Counted from the first letter of the stretch, positions 8,740 to 17,758 are shown. The stretch is DNA of 40,238 bases from Olivibacter sitiensis DSM 17696 (GCF_000427965.1 NZ_KE386609.1:1-40238), one strand, 5' to 3'. Numbers and translations are program-made. The notes: generated by a model from the letters alone, not told the origin.

Positions 8740-8770
8740 CAAATATAGGGAAGAAATTTATTAATGCAAA
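8740..8770 (-). promoter_or_regulatory. Promoter of the pheA-aroC operon
   Basis: Reading the minus strand, TTTG (complement of 8767-8770), then 19 bp, then TATATTTG (complement of 8740-8747). This matches the Bacteroidota consensus TTTG-N19-21-TAnnTTTG exactly. Transcription should start near 8735, about 16 nt before the leader peptide ATG. Confidence 0.82.
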
Positions 8771-9318
8771 TGAAAGTGAAATTTTTTTAGCTTTTTCTTG
8801 AATGAAGCTTCCGTTTCATCTACACTTCCTGTCCTTTGCAGCTAATAGTTTGTAGCTTTTCTAAGTGGCGGAAATCGAACTACAAATGTTCAGTTTGGCA
8901 CAAAAGTTCAATCGAAGAGTTGCTGTTGAATTTAATACTGAACCCGCCATTTTTCCAAAGCGCGGTCCCATTTCTCAATTGCTTTGGTCGTCAATTGGTT
9001 GGTTGAGCGCTAGCAAGAGGCATAGTCTAGGCGTTGGTTTTGTGCGACTTACAAATGTGTGTACATAGACTTAAAATGGTGCTTCTTCGACGTTTTTTAC
9101 ATAGGAATAAGGGAAATTATCTCATTTCCTTTAGTATGTTTTTTAGTGATGATGTCAATACTCTTGTCGTAAAACTTCTTTCCTTTTTTATGTTCAATGT
9201 TTTGATTTTCTACGCTATTTTAACAACAAGCTATGTAAATAATGTTCAGTAAGATTTATATTGTAAATCTCTTTGTATTTGAACAGTTGGTAGTTTTCTT
9301 TCTCTGAATAACTAACGA
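8771..9318. other. AT-rich region without intact genes, left flank of the restriction-modification island
   Basis: There is no convincing gene on either strand. The part 8860-9065 (CGGAAATCGAACTACAAATG..., TTCAGTTTGGCACAAAAG...) reads in one frame for 67 codons, but the translation is not protein-like. From memory it resembles non-coding sequence that accompanies transferred cassettes in Bacteroidota; this was not checked. 9070-9318 is AT-rich and featureless. Confidence 0.45.
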
Positions 9319-9500
9319 CTAATCAGAATACTCGTAATTTTCGTTTGCATCTTGAGGCAAACGAAAACGAAATGTCGTTTCGTCTTTATTTTCATCTTCA
9401 TGAATTTTCCGATAAACAGAAAAATTAAAAGATTGGGGGCTAATATCTAAAAAGTTAAGTTTTATTACTTATTCTACCGTCATAATTACCTGTTTTTCAT
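9319..9500 (-). pseudogene. Frameshifted remnant of a small gene downstream of the endonuclease
   Basis: After the endonuclease stop there is AGGAG, then an ATG at 9500. The peptide can be followed only by shifting frame twice in A-rich runs. The pieces are KTGNYDGRISN, then an open 49-codon stretch (9319-9468) containing LDISPQSFNFSVYRK and TTFRFRLPQDANENYEY, ending in TAG. The residue composition and codon use look like real protein rather than chance. I do not recognise the family. It would be the third gene of the methyltransferase-endonuclease operon, decayed in the same way (A-tract indels) as the vsr remnant upstream. Confidence 0.42.
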
Positions 9501-9536
9501 TTCTCCTCTTTTGCAAGTTTTAGATTGTACGTTGGC

Positions 9537-10841
9537 TTATGGTAATGTCACAATTTCACTTTCCTTATACAGGTTGCTCAAATATTGCGATCTTATTCTA
9601 AACTGGCTTCGCTTCTTGATTTTGGGGCTTATGGAAACATTTTCCATTTTAATACCTGGGTCATAATAAATGTTTCCAACAGCCATTTGTTTTAAGAAAA
9701 ATTGAAAATCAGTACCTGATCCTAAAATAACTTTGTCGCCATATTTATATTTTCTGTTTCCTGTTGTGTCCGAAAGAGAAGGAACATAACAAGCCTGATT
9801 GTGTTTTCTGTTCCAGTGTAAAAGCATTGATGCAAAACTCCACGCTGCTGCTTCATTTCCGTTTGTGTCAACTAATGCGATTCGCCCGCTAGAATTTCTT
9901 ATTTTTCCACTTTCCATATCGAAGCCAATTAGTTGCAATTCAAGATTAGTAGAGCTGTGTCGTATTCCTGTTTTATGAACTCCACCAAAATTTATGCGGT
10001 CTTCACGTCCTGTTTTGTCCGCATAACCATACTTTAGTAAAAATTCTTCTGTCCCCTGCGTTTTATAAATTCCGTCTGTTGGTTCGGGGGTCATTAATGT
10101 AATGACGGACGAACCAATACGCTCAAAATTTGATACCCCAAACTGTTTTACTTCCCAACCTAAATAATCGGGTTCAGAATATCCGTTTGGTGTAATGCCT
10201 AATTCAGCTTCTAAAGTATATCCTCCGCAATTTGATGAAAGGCAGGGTAGAACATTACCATTTCTGTCTAATCGTTTGGAAGTAATCCAGTCTAATTGAT
10301 GAACCCGATAAAGTTCTGTAAGTAGTCTTTCTTTATTATTTACTGTTTGAGGAAGTTCAATAATTTTGAAAACACCTAACTGCTTGTCAATTTTGATTCT
10401 GTTAAACTCCTGAGCAATTTCTGAATCTGGTGCGACAACAGAACCTAAAACGATACCCTGTTTTGATACACTCAAAAAAAATAGTCGGTCAGCTAAACGT
10501 TGTGTCATCAATTCTGATGGTGGATTTTGGCATCTGGCTAAAAATCCAGAAAATCTTACTTCTGGGTATTTTGGATATAAAATAAGCTGTGAATTTGGAG
10601 CAGGGTAGAGGTTCCCATCATCACCTATCCAAGAAAAATTAATGGAGGCTTTAAAACGCTCTCTATTCCAATCTCCTGCTTCTTCTGTTTTGATTTCAGA
10701 AAGAGGAAGAATGTTTAATATTTCAAAACTACCACCTAAATAAACTTGATTTTTAGAATTATCATTCGGGGATAGTTCCTTTACATAAATTTTCTGGCAG
10801 CCATTATCAATAAACAGCTTTTTTAGATTTTGCAGGTTCAT
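9537..10841 (-). CDS. Type II restriction endonuclease, MvaI/BcnI family
   Basis: The 434-residue protein has a PD-(D/E)XK site in [20 protein letters not shown]: Asp in EPD, Glu and Lys in EVK. The surrounding sequence ([27 protein letters not shown]) is what I recall from the MvaI/BcnI family. Those enzymes cut CC(W)GG or CC(S)GG as monomers that nick each strand in turn. Specificity here is inferred to be CCNGG-like, supported by the neighbouring C5 methyltransferase and vsr remnant. Its ATG lies 35 bp inside the methyltransferase gene, implying translational coupling. The gene is clearly more AT-rich than the chromosome around it. Confidence 0.78.
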   Translation of the reverse strand: MNLQNLKKLFIDNGCQKIYVKELSPNDNSKNQVYLGGSFEILNILPLSEIKTEEAGDWNRERFKASINFSWIGDDGNLYPAPNSQLILYPKYPEVRFSGFLARCQNPPSELMTQRLADRLFFLSVSKQGIVLGSVVAPDSEIAQEFNRIKIDKQLGVFKIIELPQTVNNKERLLTELYRVHQLDWITSKRLDRNGNVLPCLSSNCGGYTLEAELGITPNGYSEPDYLGWEVKQFGVSNFERIGSSVITLMTPEPTDGIYKTQGTEEFLLKYGYADKTGREDRINFGGVHKTGIRHSSTNLELQLIGFDMESGKIRNSSGRIALVDTNGNEAAAWSFASMLLHWNRKHNQACYVPSLSDTTGNRKYKYGDKVILGSGTDFQFFLKQMAVGNIYYDPGIKMENVSISPKIKKRSQFRIRSQYLSNLYKESEIVTLP

Positions 10842-12027
10842 TGATTACCAATAATGATTTTACTAATTGTTTGCCAACCGCTTGGATAAGCGGAACGGTT
10901 ACGGAATTGCCAAACTGTCTGTAAGCTTGATTATCTGAAACAGGAATAATAAATTCATCAGGAAATCCCTGTAATCTTGCACATTCCCTTGGAGTGAGCC
11001 GCCTTGGATTGATTCCATCCTGTGGAATTAATATCTCTGAACCGTCCTTATAGTACCTTGCCGAAATTGTTCTTGAAATCCCGTTGAGGTCAGTCATTCC
11101 AAACCCAAAACCATTTCCCTGCGCTTTATGTTTTGCAGCGTAGTTTTGTAGATAACTCCAAAGTTTATCAGATAATGTATATTTTGGTTCAATTTCTTCT
11201 TCAAGAATATCTTTTATTTTAGCGGTTGGTTTGGGAAGTTTTGGGAATTTAAAATTTTCTTCTCCGTTGAAAATATCTGTTCTAAATCCAATAATGATAA
11301 TTCTTTCCCTGTGTTGCGGTACAAAATGTTTGCCATCTAGCAATTGATAATGAATTGAATATCCCAATTCTGTTAAAGTGTTCCTGATTACTTTGAATGT
11401 GTTGCCTTTATCGTGAGAAACAAGGTTTTTGACATTTTCTAACATAAAAGCCTTTGGCTTTTTATGTTCCAAAATTCTTGCAATGTCAAAAAATAGTGTT
11501 CCCTGTGTTTCATCTAAGAAACCGTGTTTTCTTCCTAATGCATTCTTCTTTGAAACACCTGCGATTGAAAATGGTTGGCAGGGAAAACCTCCCAATAAAA
11601 TATCGTGGTCGGGGATTGACTTTTCACTTATTTGAGTTATGTCACCAAATGGAACTTCTCCAAAATTTGCCTCGTAAGTTTTCTTGGCGAAATTGTTCCA
11701 TTCGCTTGAAAATACACATTTTCCACCTAAATTCTGATAGGCTAAACGTATTCCTCCAATTCCAGCGAACAAATCGACAAACTTAAATTTAGGGTTGGCT
11801 TTTGGTGGAAATGGAACGTCAAACTTCAATGGGATGTATAATTGTTCCGGTTCTTCAACAACTGAAAGTATTTCTTCTTGCAAATATTCTTTTGCGTAAG
11901 GTTTAAAGTATTGGGAAATACCATTTTTATGGTTTTGCCAATAATGAGTAAGATGGGCAAAACCATCATTCAGGTGCCTATCAACATTTATGTTAAGCCT
12001 TTCTTTTAAGTCGTTATATGTTGCCAT
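10807..12027 (-). CDS. DNA (cytosine-5-)-methyltransferase of the restriction-modification pair
   Basis: A 406-residue C5 methyltransferase that protects host DNA from the endonuclease encoded next to it. The motifs are in canonical order: [14 protein letters not shown] (about residue 84), [11 protein letters not shown] with the catalytic Cys, [45 protein letters not shown] and [13 protein letters not shown]. An N-terminal extension of about 80 residues precedes motif I, as in Dcm/EcoRII-like enzymes. The target domain between VIII and IX is short. It starts 3 bp after the end of the vsr remnant and overlaps the endonuclease by 35 bp. Being intact, it should still methylate. Confidence 0.92.
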   Translation of the reverse strand: MATYNDLKERLNINVDRHLNDGFAHLTHYWQNHKNGISQYFKPYAKEYLQEEILSVVEEPEQLYIPLKFDVPFPPKANPKFKFVDLFAGIGGIRLAYQNLGGKCVFSSEWNNFAKKTYEANFGEVPFGDITQISEKSIPDHDILLGGFPCQPFSIAGVSKKNALGRKHGFLDETQGTLFFDIARILEHKKPKAFMLENVKNLVSHDKGNTFKVIRNTLTELGYSIHYQLLDGKHFVPQHRERIIIIGFRTDIFNGEENFKFPKLPKPTAKIKDILEEEIEPKYTLSDKLWSYLQNYAAKHKAQGNGFGFGMTDLNGISRTISARYYKDGSEILIPQDGINPRRLTPRECARLQGFPDEFIIPVSDNQAYRQFGNSVTVPLIQAVGKQLVKSLLVINEPAKSKKAVY

Positions 12028-12030
12028 TAC

Positions 12031-12438
12031 TTACATTAAATTTTCTTCAATTATATGTTCGCAAGATGCTAATTTTTTTCGTATTTATTTGCTCCAAAAT
12101 CGTAAAACTTTCCACCCATTTTTAACCAACGCTTCATTTACCTGTTTGTTCCGCTCCATATTTCCCTCAATTTTCGTTCACCAAAAGTCACGGCTTGTCT
12201 TTATACGAAACTTTTTTGTTGCCAATCTTTTTCGTGAAAGTATTCGTTGTCAACAAAAATTGCAAGTTTATATCTTTTTAAGGTCAGGTCAGGTTTACCG
12301 AAAATAGTCTTGTCATTCTTACGATAACGATGCCCACGTTACCAAAGAGTTTTCGTCAGAGGTACTTCATCTTTTGTATCCTTACTATTGATAGCCTGCA
12401 TGTTTTTTTTGTCTCTGTTCCTTTGTCAACACATCCAT
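12031..12438 (-). pseudogene. vsr: Decayed vsr (very short patch repair mismatch endonuclease)
   Basis: A full-length Vsr can be read across about 136 codons, but only with two frameshifts and three in-frame stops. The recognisable blocks are MDVLTKEQRQK; NMQAINSKDTKDEV; RGHRYRKNDKTIFGKPDLTL; KLAIFVDNEYFHEKDW; then KTSRDFW, KIEGNMERNKQVNEAL, KNGWKVLRFWSK and IRKKLASCEHIIEENLM. The shifts fall in A-runs near 12400 and 12215. Stops replace residues after TLW, DFW and FWSK. Vsr nicks at T:G mismatches that arise by deamination of 5-methylcytosine, and usually travels with Dcm-type methyltransferases. It ends 3 bp before the methyltransferase start. A plus-strand ORF here is only its shadow. Confidence 0.85.
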
Positions 12439-12442
12439 AATA

Positions 12443-12450
12443 CAAAGTTA
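12443..12450 (-). promoter_or_regulatory. Probable -7 box of the vsr-methyltransferase-endonuclease operon
   Basis: On the minus strand TAACTTTG fits TAnnTTTG. It is placed 4 bp before the former vsr ATG, so the transcript would be nearly leaderless. No clear -33 TTTG was seen. With vsr dead, this promoter probably now serves only the methyltransferase and endonuclease. Confidence 0.45.
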
Positions 12451-12573
12451 GCAAAATGCTTTGAGTACATTGGTAAAATTGCCTCTCCCTTGCAAGCTTT
12501 GATTTGTGTTTGGGCTTTGTGCAGTAGGTTATTGATGTTTTGTTCATCAGATTGTTTTTAGTACGAAGGTTCT

Positions 12574-14265
12574 TCAGGAGTTACAGACACGACGCTTGGT
12601 GAAAAAATCTTCAATTGATGTCGAGTCTAAGCAATTGAGGCACTGTTCTTTGCCAAGGCCCCCCTTTCTGGCTACCAATATCCCGAAGTGCATATCGTGA
12701 AAACCCTCGGTACGATGGGCATCGGGATTGATGCTCAATATCACATCCTTTTCCAGTGCATAGCGGTGCCAGCGCCAATCAAGATCGAGGCGCAAAGGAT
12801 TGGCATTGATTTCGATTACCACCTTATTGGCGGCACAGGCATCGATGACTTTTTTATAGTCAATGGGATAGCCCTTTCGGGCTAAGAGCAGGCGGCCGGT
12901 AGGGTGGCCCAAGATAGTAGTGTATGGGTTTTCGATCGCCTTTATCAATCGCTGTGTGGCCCTGTCTTCGTCCATGCGCAGATTGGAGTGGATGGAAGCC
13001 ACTACAAAGTCAAAACCCCTTAGTATATCTTCTTCATAATCTAGCGAACCATCACTTAGTATGTCCGACTCAATGCCCTTGAATATCCTGAAAGGGGCCA
13101 GCTGCGCATTCAATCGATCTATCTCTGCCCATTGGGCCTTCACGCGTTCTGGACTTAACCCATTGGCATATACGGCAGATTGGGAGTGATCACATATGCC
13201 AAGGTATTGCAGCGCGAGCTGATTCTTGCAATAGAGTGCCATCTCCTGCAAGCTATGCATCCCATCACTCCATGTGCTGTGGTTGTGCAAGGTGCCCTTC
13301 AGATCGTTTTCGGTGATCAATAGAGGGAGTCGGTGTTCCTCTGCCAGTGCCAGCTCATTCAGTCCCTCGCGTAACTCGGGCACGATATAGTCCATGCCTG
13401 CCTGTGAATATATGGCCTCTTCCGACGGTAGTGCGGGAATAATGCCCCTGAGGTGCTGACGTAGCTGTTGCACGTGCAACTCGCTGCCCGTAGTGATGAA
13501 AAGCTGTTGGGCATAATTGGCCTCGGACGCTAGGTGAATGTTTACGGGCAGTCCGTTTTCGTTTACACATTCTAGTAGGCCCTCCTTGTGGGCAAAGAGG
13601 GTAAACGATGGGCTTTGCTCAACGAAGGATAATACTTCTTCCTTGGATGCGGTAGTGATGAGATCGAGTGCGGATAGAATTTCCATGTTCCTACGAAAAT
13701 CACCGGTGCTCTGCAACTTTTCGCTACTGGGAAGGTGATTTTTCAAATCGGCCAATAGAGGAATATATACTTTTTCTACTTGGGCATATAGAAACAATCC
13801 CTCATTGGCCATGGTAAACTCGATGGCTTTTCGGATTTCTTCCTGTGTTTTGAGTCCGAAGCCTTTGGCCTCTACCAAGCGGTTCTCGTTGCAGGCATAA
13901 TAGAGCTCGCCCAGTGTCTCTATGCCCAGAGTGTGCCAGATGATGTATATCTTCTTGGGGCCTATACCTTTTATGGTAAGCATTTCCAGAATGCCCTCCG
14001 GTGTCTTGGACAGGAAGGTTTCCAGTTCGCCTATCTTACCCGTTTGCAGCAGTTCCCAAACCTTTGCTGCGGTGCTCTTTCCTATGCCGGGCTGTTGACT
14101 CAGTTCCTCCTCGCTGCGGTCTACGATTTTAAAGGGCAGCTTGTCCAGTTTGAAGGATGCGTTGCTGATGGCCTTTACCTTGAAGGGATTTTCGTCATGG
14201 AGCTCCATGAGCTGACCCAAGAGTTTGAAACGGCTTGCTATGGCTTTGTTTTCTAATGCTTGCAT
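12574..14265 (-). CDS. PolX-like protein: helix-hairpin-helix, degenerate polymerase X, PHP domain
   Basis: The 563-residue chain has the bacterial PolX layout. An HhH/8-kDa-like part holds QQPGIGKSTAAKVWEL and IKGIGPKKIYIIWHTLG (about 55-125). The polymerase-X nucleotidyltransferase part follows (about 150-310), then a PHP domain (about 325-555). The PHP metal ligands look complete: HNHSTWSDG, ICDHSQ, GIESDI, ASIHSN, GHPTGRLL and NPDAH. The Pol X palm motif, usually GSxRRxxExxxDxD, reads GDFRRNMEILSALDLI, so the first catalytic Asp is Ala. I infer a PHP phosphoesterase/3'-5' exonuclease with little or no polymerase activity. It lies 23 bp downstream of sppA's stop, so may be co-transcribed with it. 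Confidence 0.85.
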   Translation of the reverse strand: MQALENKAIASRFKLLGQLMELHDENPFKVKAISNASFKLDKLPFKIVDRSEEELSQQPGIGKSTAAKVWELLQTGKIGELETFLSKTPEGILEMLTIKGIGPKKIYIIWHTLGIETLGELYYACNENRLVEAKGFGLKTQEEIRKAIEFTMANEGLFLYAQVEKVYIPLLADLKNHLPSSEKLQSTGDFRRNMEILSALDLITTASKEEVLSFVEQSPSFTLFAHKEGLLECVNENGLPVNIHLASEANYAQQLFITTGSELHVQQLRQHLRGIIPALPSEEAIYSQAGMDYIVPELREGLNELALAEEHRLPLLITENDLKGTLHNHSTWSDGMHSLQEMALYCKNQLALQYLGICDHSQSAVYANGLSPERVKAQWAEIDRLNAQLAPFRIFKGIESDILSDGSLDYEEDILRGFDFVVASIHSNLRMDEDRATQRLIKAIENPYTTILGHPTGRLLLARKGYPIDYKKVIDACAANKVVIEINANPLRLDLDWRWHRYALEKDVILSINPDAHRTEGFHDMHFGILVARKGGLGKEQCLNCLDSTSIEDFFTKRRVCNS

Positions 14266-14287
14266 GTAATATTCAATATTTGTTAAT

Positions 14288-16051
14288 TTATTGAATGGAA
14301 ATGCTATAGGGCAACCTCGCTTGTATGCCGTTCAACTGCAGTGCTTCTTTTGCCTGTAGGACGTAAGGATAGGCTGCTCCAAATTCCCTACGTGCCATAT
14401 AGCTTTGTATGTCGTCTGAAGAAGAAGCGATGAATTGCTCCAGGCCAGATTTGATAGCGGGGTAGGTCACCAGCTTGTATTCTTCCAGTTTTGCCTTGGA
14501 CGCCGCAGCCTTGATGGCATCGTCCAGGCCGCCCAGCTTATCTACTAGCCCAATGGCCATGGCTTGGCTACCGGTCCATACGCGGCCCTGTCCAATGCTG
14601 TCTACCTGTGCCTGGCTGAGCTTTCTGCCGTCTGCCACGCGCTTGGTGAATGTGCTGTAGGTACGGTTCACTTCTTGTTGTAGCAAGCTGGTTTCTTCCG
14701 CCGTCAAAGGTCTGGAAAGATCGCCCAAATCGGCGTATTTGCCTGTTTTGACCACGTCTATATGGACGCCAAGCTTGTTGTTGAGCAAGGATTTCATATT
14801 GGGAATGATACCGAAGACACCAATGGAGCCGGTAATGGTATTGGGCTGGGCAAATATGCTGTCTGCTGCACAGCTAATGTAATAGCCGCCAGAGGCCGCT
14901 ACGTCTCCCATGGATACGATGATGGGTTTCTGCTGTTTGCAGAGCTCCACTTCCCGCCAGATGACGTCAGATGCGAGCGCGCTACCTCCAGGTGAATTGA
15001 CCCGTAGTACCACCGCTTTCACCTGCTTGTCTTCCCGGACCTTGCGGATGGCTTTGGAAATACTTTCCGAGCCTATGATCGTATGGTCGCCTTCGCCAGA
15101 TACGATGGATCCGTTGGCATAGATTACGGCAATCCTGTCTTTGGCCCTGCTCAGCTTGCTTTCGGGAATATAATCTTCAATGGTAAGGCTTTTGATGGAC
15201 TTGCTATCGTTCACATCCAGACGTTTGGCCAGTTCTGCTAAAAGTTCGTCCTTATACTTCAGCCCGTCTATCATTTTTGTGCTCAGCGCACCTTCGGCAT
15301 TTCTTGCCAAATAGCTGTCGGCTATATGTTTTAAGCTGTCTACGGCAATATTTCGGCTCTTGGATATGTTGTCTAGGAACACGTTGTTGATAGATTGCAA
15401 ATACGAATTGACCTGTAGCTTGTTGGCCTCGCTCATGCCATCCAGGATAAAAGGTTCTACGGCGCTTTTATAGGTTCCCACTTTAATGACCTGTGCTTCT
15501 ATTCCCAGCTTATCAAGTGCTTGCTTATAGAACATGACCTGGCTTGCAAGTCCACGGAAATCCAACTCGCCCACTGGATTGAGGTACACTTTGTCTGCTG
15601 CGGATGCCAGGTAGTAAGCCGTTTGCGAGTAATATTCGCTGTAAGCTACGATGAATTTCTTGGACGATTTGAAATCCAGGAGTGCGTCCCGTATCTCTTT
15701 TGCCGTGGCAAAATTGGCGCCTACGCTGGAGAGATCCAAGAGTATGCCCTTGATGTTTTCGTTTTCCTTTGCCGCTTTGATACGTGCCGAGATGTCGTTG
15801 AGGCCCAGTTGTTTCTTGGTCTTCATGTTATAGAGATCAAGCGCACCAAAAGGCGTAGACGAACTTCGCTCATCTATGGCATAATCGAGCTTCATGGTCA
15901 GTACGGAATTATTCTCCACAACGGTGGGACCATCGGAACTGGCAGAGCTGATCATGGCCGAAACGATGATGATGAAGAAAACGAAAATGAGGACAACGGA
16001 GATGAAAACGCCTACTACGGAGGCAAAAACGTATTTGAAAAATTGTTTCAT
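14288..16051 (-). CDS. sppA: Signal peptide peptidase SppA, 67-kDa type
   Basis: SppA is an inner-membrane serine protease that clears cleaved signal peptides. The 587-residue form has one N-terminal membrane anchor (about 5-35) and tandem S49 domains. The catalytic Lys is in GTYKSAVEPFILDGMSEA (about residue 200). The catalytic Ser is in the second domain, DVAASGGYYISCAADS (about residue 390), followed by NTITGSIGVFGI. Both halves of the Ser-Lys dyad are therefore present and the length is usual. The ATG at 16051 is preceded by a dyad (16078-16094). The gene is followed by the PolX-like gene on the same strand. Confidence 0.93.
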   Translation of the reverse strand: MKQFFKYVFASVVGVFISVVLIFVFFIIIVSAMISSASSDGPTVVENNSVLTMKLDYAIDERSSSTPFGALDLYNMKTKKQLGLNDISARIKAAKENENIKGILLDLSSVGANFATAKEIRDALLDFKSSKKFIVAYSEYYSQTAYYLASAADKVYLNPVGELDFRGLASQVMFYKQALDKLGIEAQVIKVGTYKSAVEPFILDGMSEANKLQVNSYLQSINNVFLDNISKSRNIAVDSLKHIADSYLARNAEGALSTKMIDGLKYKDELLAELAKRLDVNDSKSIKSLTIEDYIPESKLSRAKDRIAVIYANGSIVSGEGDHTIIGSESISKAIRKVREDKQVKAVVLRVNSPGGSALASDVIWREVELCKQQKPIIVSMGDVAASGGYYISCAADSIFAQPNTITGSIGVFGIIPNMKSLLNNKLGVHIDVVKTGKYADLGDLSRPLTAEETSLLQQEVNRTYSTFTKRVADGRKLSQAQVDSIGQGRVWTGSQAMAIGLVDKLGGLDDAIKAAASKAKLEEYKLVTYPAIKSGLEQFIASSSDDIQSYMARREFGAAYPYVLQAKEALQLNGIQARLPYSISIQ

Positions 16052-16513
16052 ATGTATATTATAATTTGCTTTTTAATGGTCATATGGTATGACCTTATAT
16101 AGTAATCGGTATTTGCATGGAACCTTTAAAAGATACCCTGCTCACCCTTATTCTTCTTAATCTACTTTAATGGACAATTGTAAGCTTTTTTTGTTACATA
16201 CGGAACGTTTTTTTTAGGTTGGGGGTATGGATAGGGTATGTCGTCATCTCGACCGCAGGGAGATAGATGGAGCGCTGCGCTGATGAGTGAAAAGTCTTCG
16301 TATGCTCACGAATCTACTATGCTGAAAGATAGCAGTGTCTTGCTGCTTCTTGTGTCTTGATGTGCCAAAAATCACCTATTTATGGCCTAAAAATGAATCC
16401 AATGTTATGTGATTGTTAATTTAAAGTGATTTATGTGTTAAACCATATGGTAATTTAACTATTTATTTATTTTGCTTTAATGCAATGGCTATTTTCGCCT
16501 CCGCAAATTCGAT
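16052..16513. other. Intergenic region sppA-porin (462 bp)
   Basis: The region separates two divergently transcribed genes. A dyad GGTCATA-TGG-TATGACC sits at 16078-16094, 27 bp before sppA, and is a possible operator. At about 16241-16300 lies a GC-richer stretch (GTCGTCATCTCGACCGCAGG, ...GGAGCGCTGCGCTGATGAGTG). It looks like the REP-like dispersed sequence seen between Bacteroidota genes. 16380-16510 is AT-rich and should hold the porin promoter, which I could not fix. Confidence 0.45.
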
Positions 16514-17758
16514 ATGAAAAAAAATAAAAGAGCAATCTTGTTGCTGCTGATTTTGGGATTGTGCTTAGGAGGCAGTAGCGGAACGGTTATAGCACAGGTG
16601 GCCAGTGGGGATATGAGCGTGCTGGATAGCACAAACTATGAAGGTATTCCATGGTTCAGAAAGATACACCTGCGGGGCTACGCGCAATTGCGCTACAACG
16701 GATTGCTGCAGACCAATCCCGATTTGAACTGCAATCAGTGCGATGTAGCTTGGGGAGGCAATGGCGGCTTTTCGTTCCGACGGATACGGCTTGTATTCTA
16801 TGGGCAGGTGGGGGAAAGGCTCTATATTTATATACAGCCGGATTTTGCCTCCTCATCGGGTAGCAACTTGCACTATGGCCAGATTAGGGATGCCTACTTC
16901 GATTTTGGTCTTTCCAAGGACAATACCTTTCGCCTGCGCTTTGGTCAGAGTAAAGTGCCTTTTGGTTTTGAAAACATGCAATCGAGCCAAAATCGCTTGC
17001 CCTTGGACCGTAGCGATGGCATTAATAGCGCGTTCAGAAACGAGCGTGACTTGGGCGTATTTTTCTATTGGGCACCGAAGCATATCCGCCGCCGCTTCAG
17101 CGACTTGGTGGCGAAAGGGCTGAAGGGTTCTGGCGACTATGGGGTGTTTGCCTTTGGGGTCTTCAATGGGCAGGTGGCTAACAGGGCCGACCTCAACAAC
17201 TCGCAACATATGGTCACGCGGGTGTCTTATCCATTTGAGCTGAAGAATAAGCAGATCATTGAACCGGGTATTCAGTTTTATACGGGAAAGCATGTAGTGG
17301 GAGAGGTGAGTGAAGGCGTAATTACCAAAGAGAACAGTGAATACCTAGACAGTCGTGGAGCCGTCAGTTTCGTGCTTTACCCACAGCCTTTTGGCTTACA
17401 GGCAGAGTATAATATTGGCACGGGTCCGGAATACAATGCTAATACCAATGAGATTGAGCAAAAACGATTGAAGGGCGGCTATGTAATGGCCAATTATCGA
17501 ATTGGCTTAGACAATGGAAAACAGGCGCTTTATCCTTTTGTGCGTTACCATTACTATGATGGAGGCAAGAAATTCGAACTGGATGCAAGGAGCTACGAGG
17601 TCAAAGAAACCGAGATTGGCGCCGAATGGCAGCCTTTCAAGTATATGGAGTTGGTGGCTATGTATACTGTTTCCAATAGACGTTATGAAGACGCAGAATT
17701 GCCCATCAATCATCAAAAAGGTAATCTCTTACGCCTGCAGGTGCAGTTTAATTTTTGA
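16514..17758 (+). CDS. Phosphate-selective porin O/P-like outer membrane protein
   Basis: The 414-residue protein has a signal peptide ending near SGTVIAQ (about residue 28). The rest is beta-strand-rich and ends in a Phe residue (LRLQVQFNF), typical of outer membrane barrels. The blocks KIHLRGYAQLRYNG, FSFRRIRLVFYGQVGERL, FRLRFGQSKVPFGFENMQSS and NERDLGVFFYW match the OprP/OprO (Porin_O_P) family. That family forms anion or phosphate channels. Substrate specificity cannot be read from this; in Bacteroidota such proteins are widespread and not always tied to phosphate. No Pho genes are nearby. It is monocistronic, with a strong terminator about 200 bp downstream. Confidence 0.85.
   Translation: MKKNKRAILLLLILGLCLGGSSGTVIAQVASGDMSVLDSTNYEGIPWFRKIHLRGYAQLRYNGLLQTNPDLNCNQCDVAWGGNGGFSFRRIRLVFYGQVGERLYIYIQPDFASSSGSNLHYGQIRDAYFDFGLSKDNTFRLRFGQSKVPFGFENMQSSQNRLPLDRSDGINSAFRNERDLGVFFYWAPKHIRRRFSDLVAKGLKGSGDYGVFAFGVFNGQVANRADLNNSQHMVTRVSYPFELKNKQIIEPGIQFYTGKHVVGEVSEGVITKENSEYLDSRGAVSFVLYPQPFGLQAEYNIGTGPEYNANTNEIEQKRLKGGYVMANYRIGLDNGKQALYPFVRYHYYDGGKKFELDARSYEVKETEIGAEWQPFKYMELVAMYTVSNRRYEDAELPINHQKGNLLRLQVQFNF

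Noticed and set aside
8865-9068. 67-codon plus-strand ORF in the island flank
   Set aside because: The translation has no domain character and lies in a segment that looks like non-coding cassette sequence.
11990-12307. 105-codon plus-strand ORF
   Set aside because: It is the antisense shadow of the decayed vsr gene; the minus strand translates to recognisable Vsr blocks.
12356-12547. 63-codon minus-strand ORF upstream of vsr
   Set aside because: It is out of frame with the Vsr N-terminus, which the same DNA encodes in other frames; no protein character.
15521-16102. 193-codon plus-strand ORF
   Set aside because: It lies fully over sppA on the other strand; its translation is Cys/Tyr-rich and not protein-like, while sppA has all family motifs.
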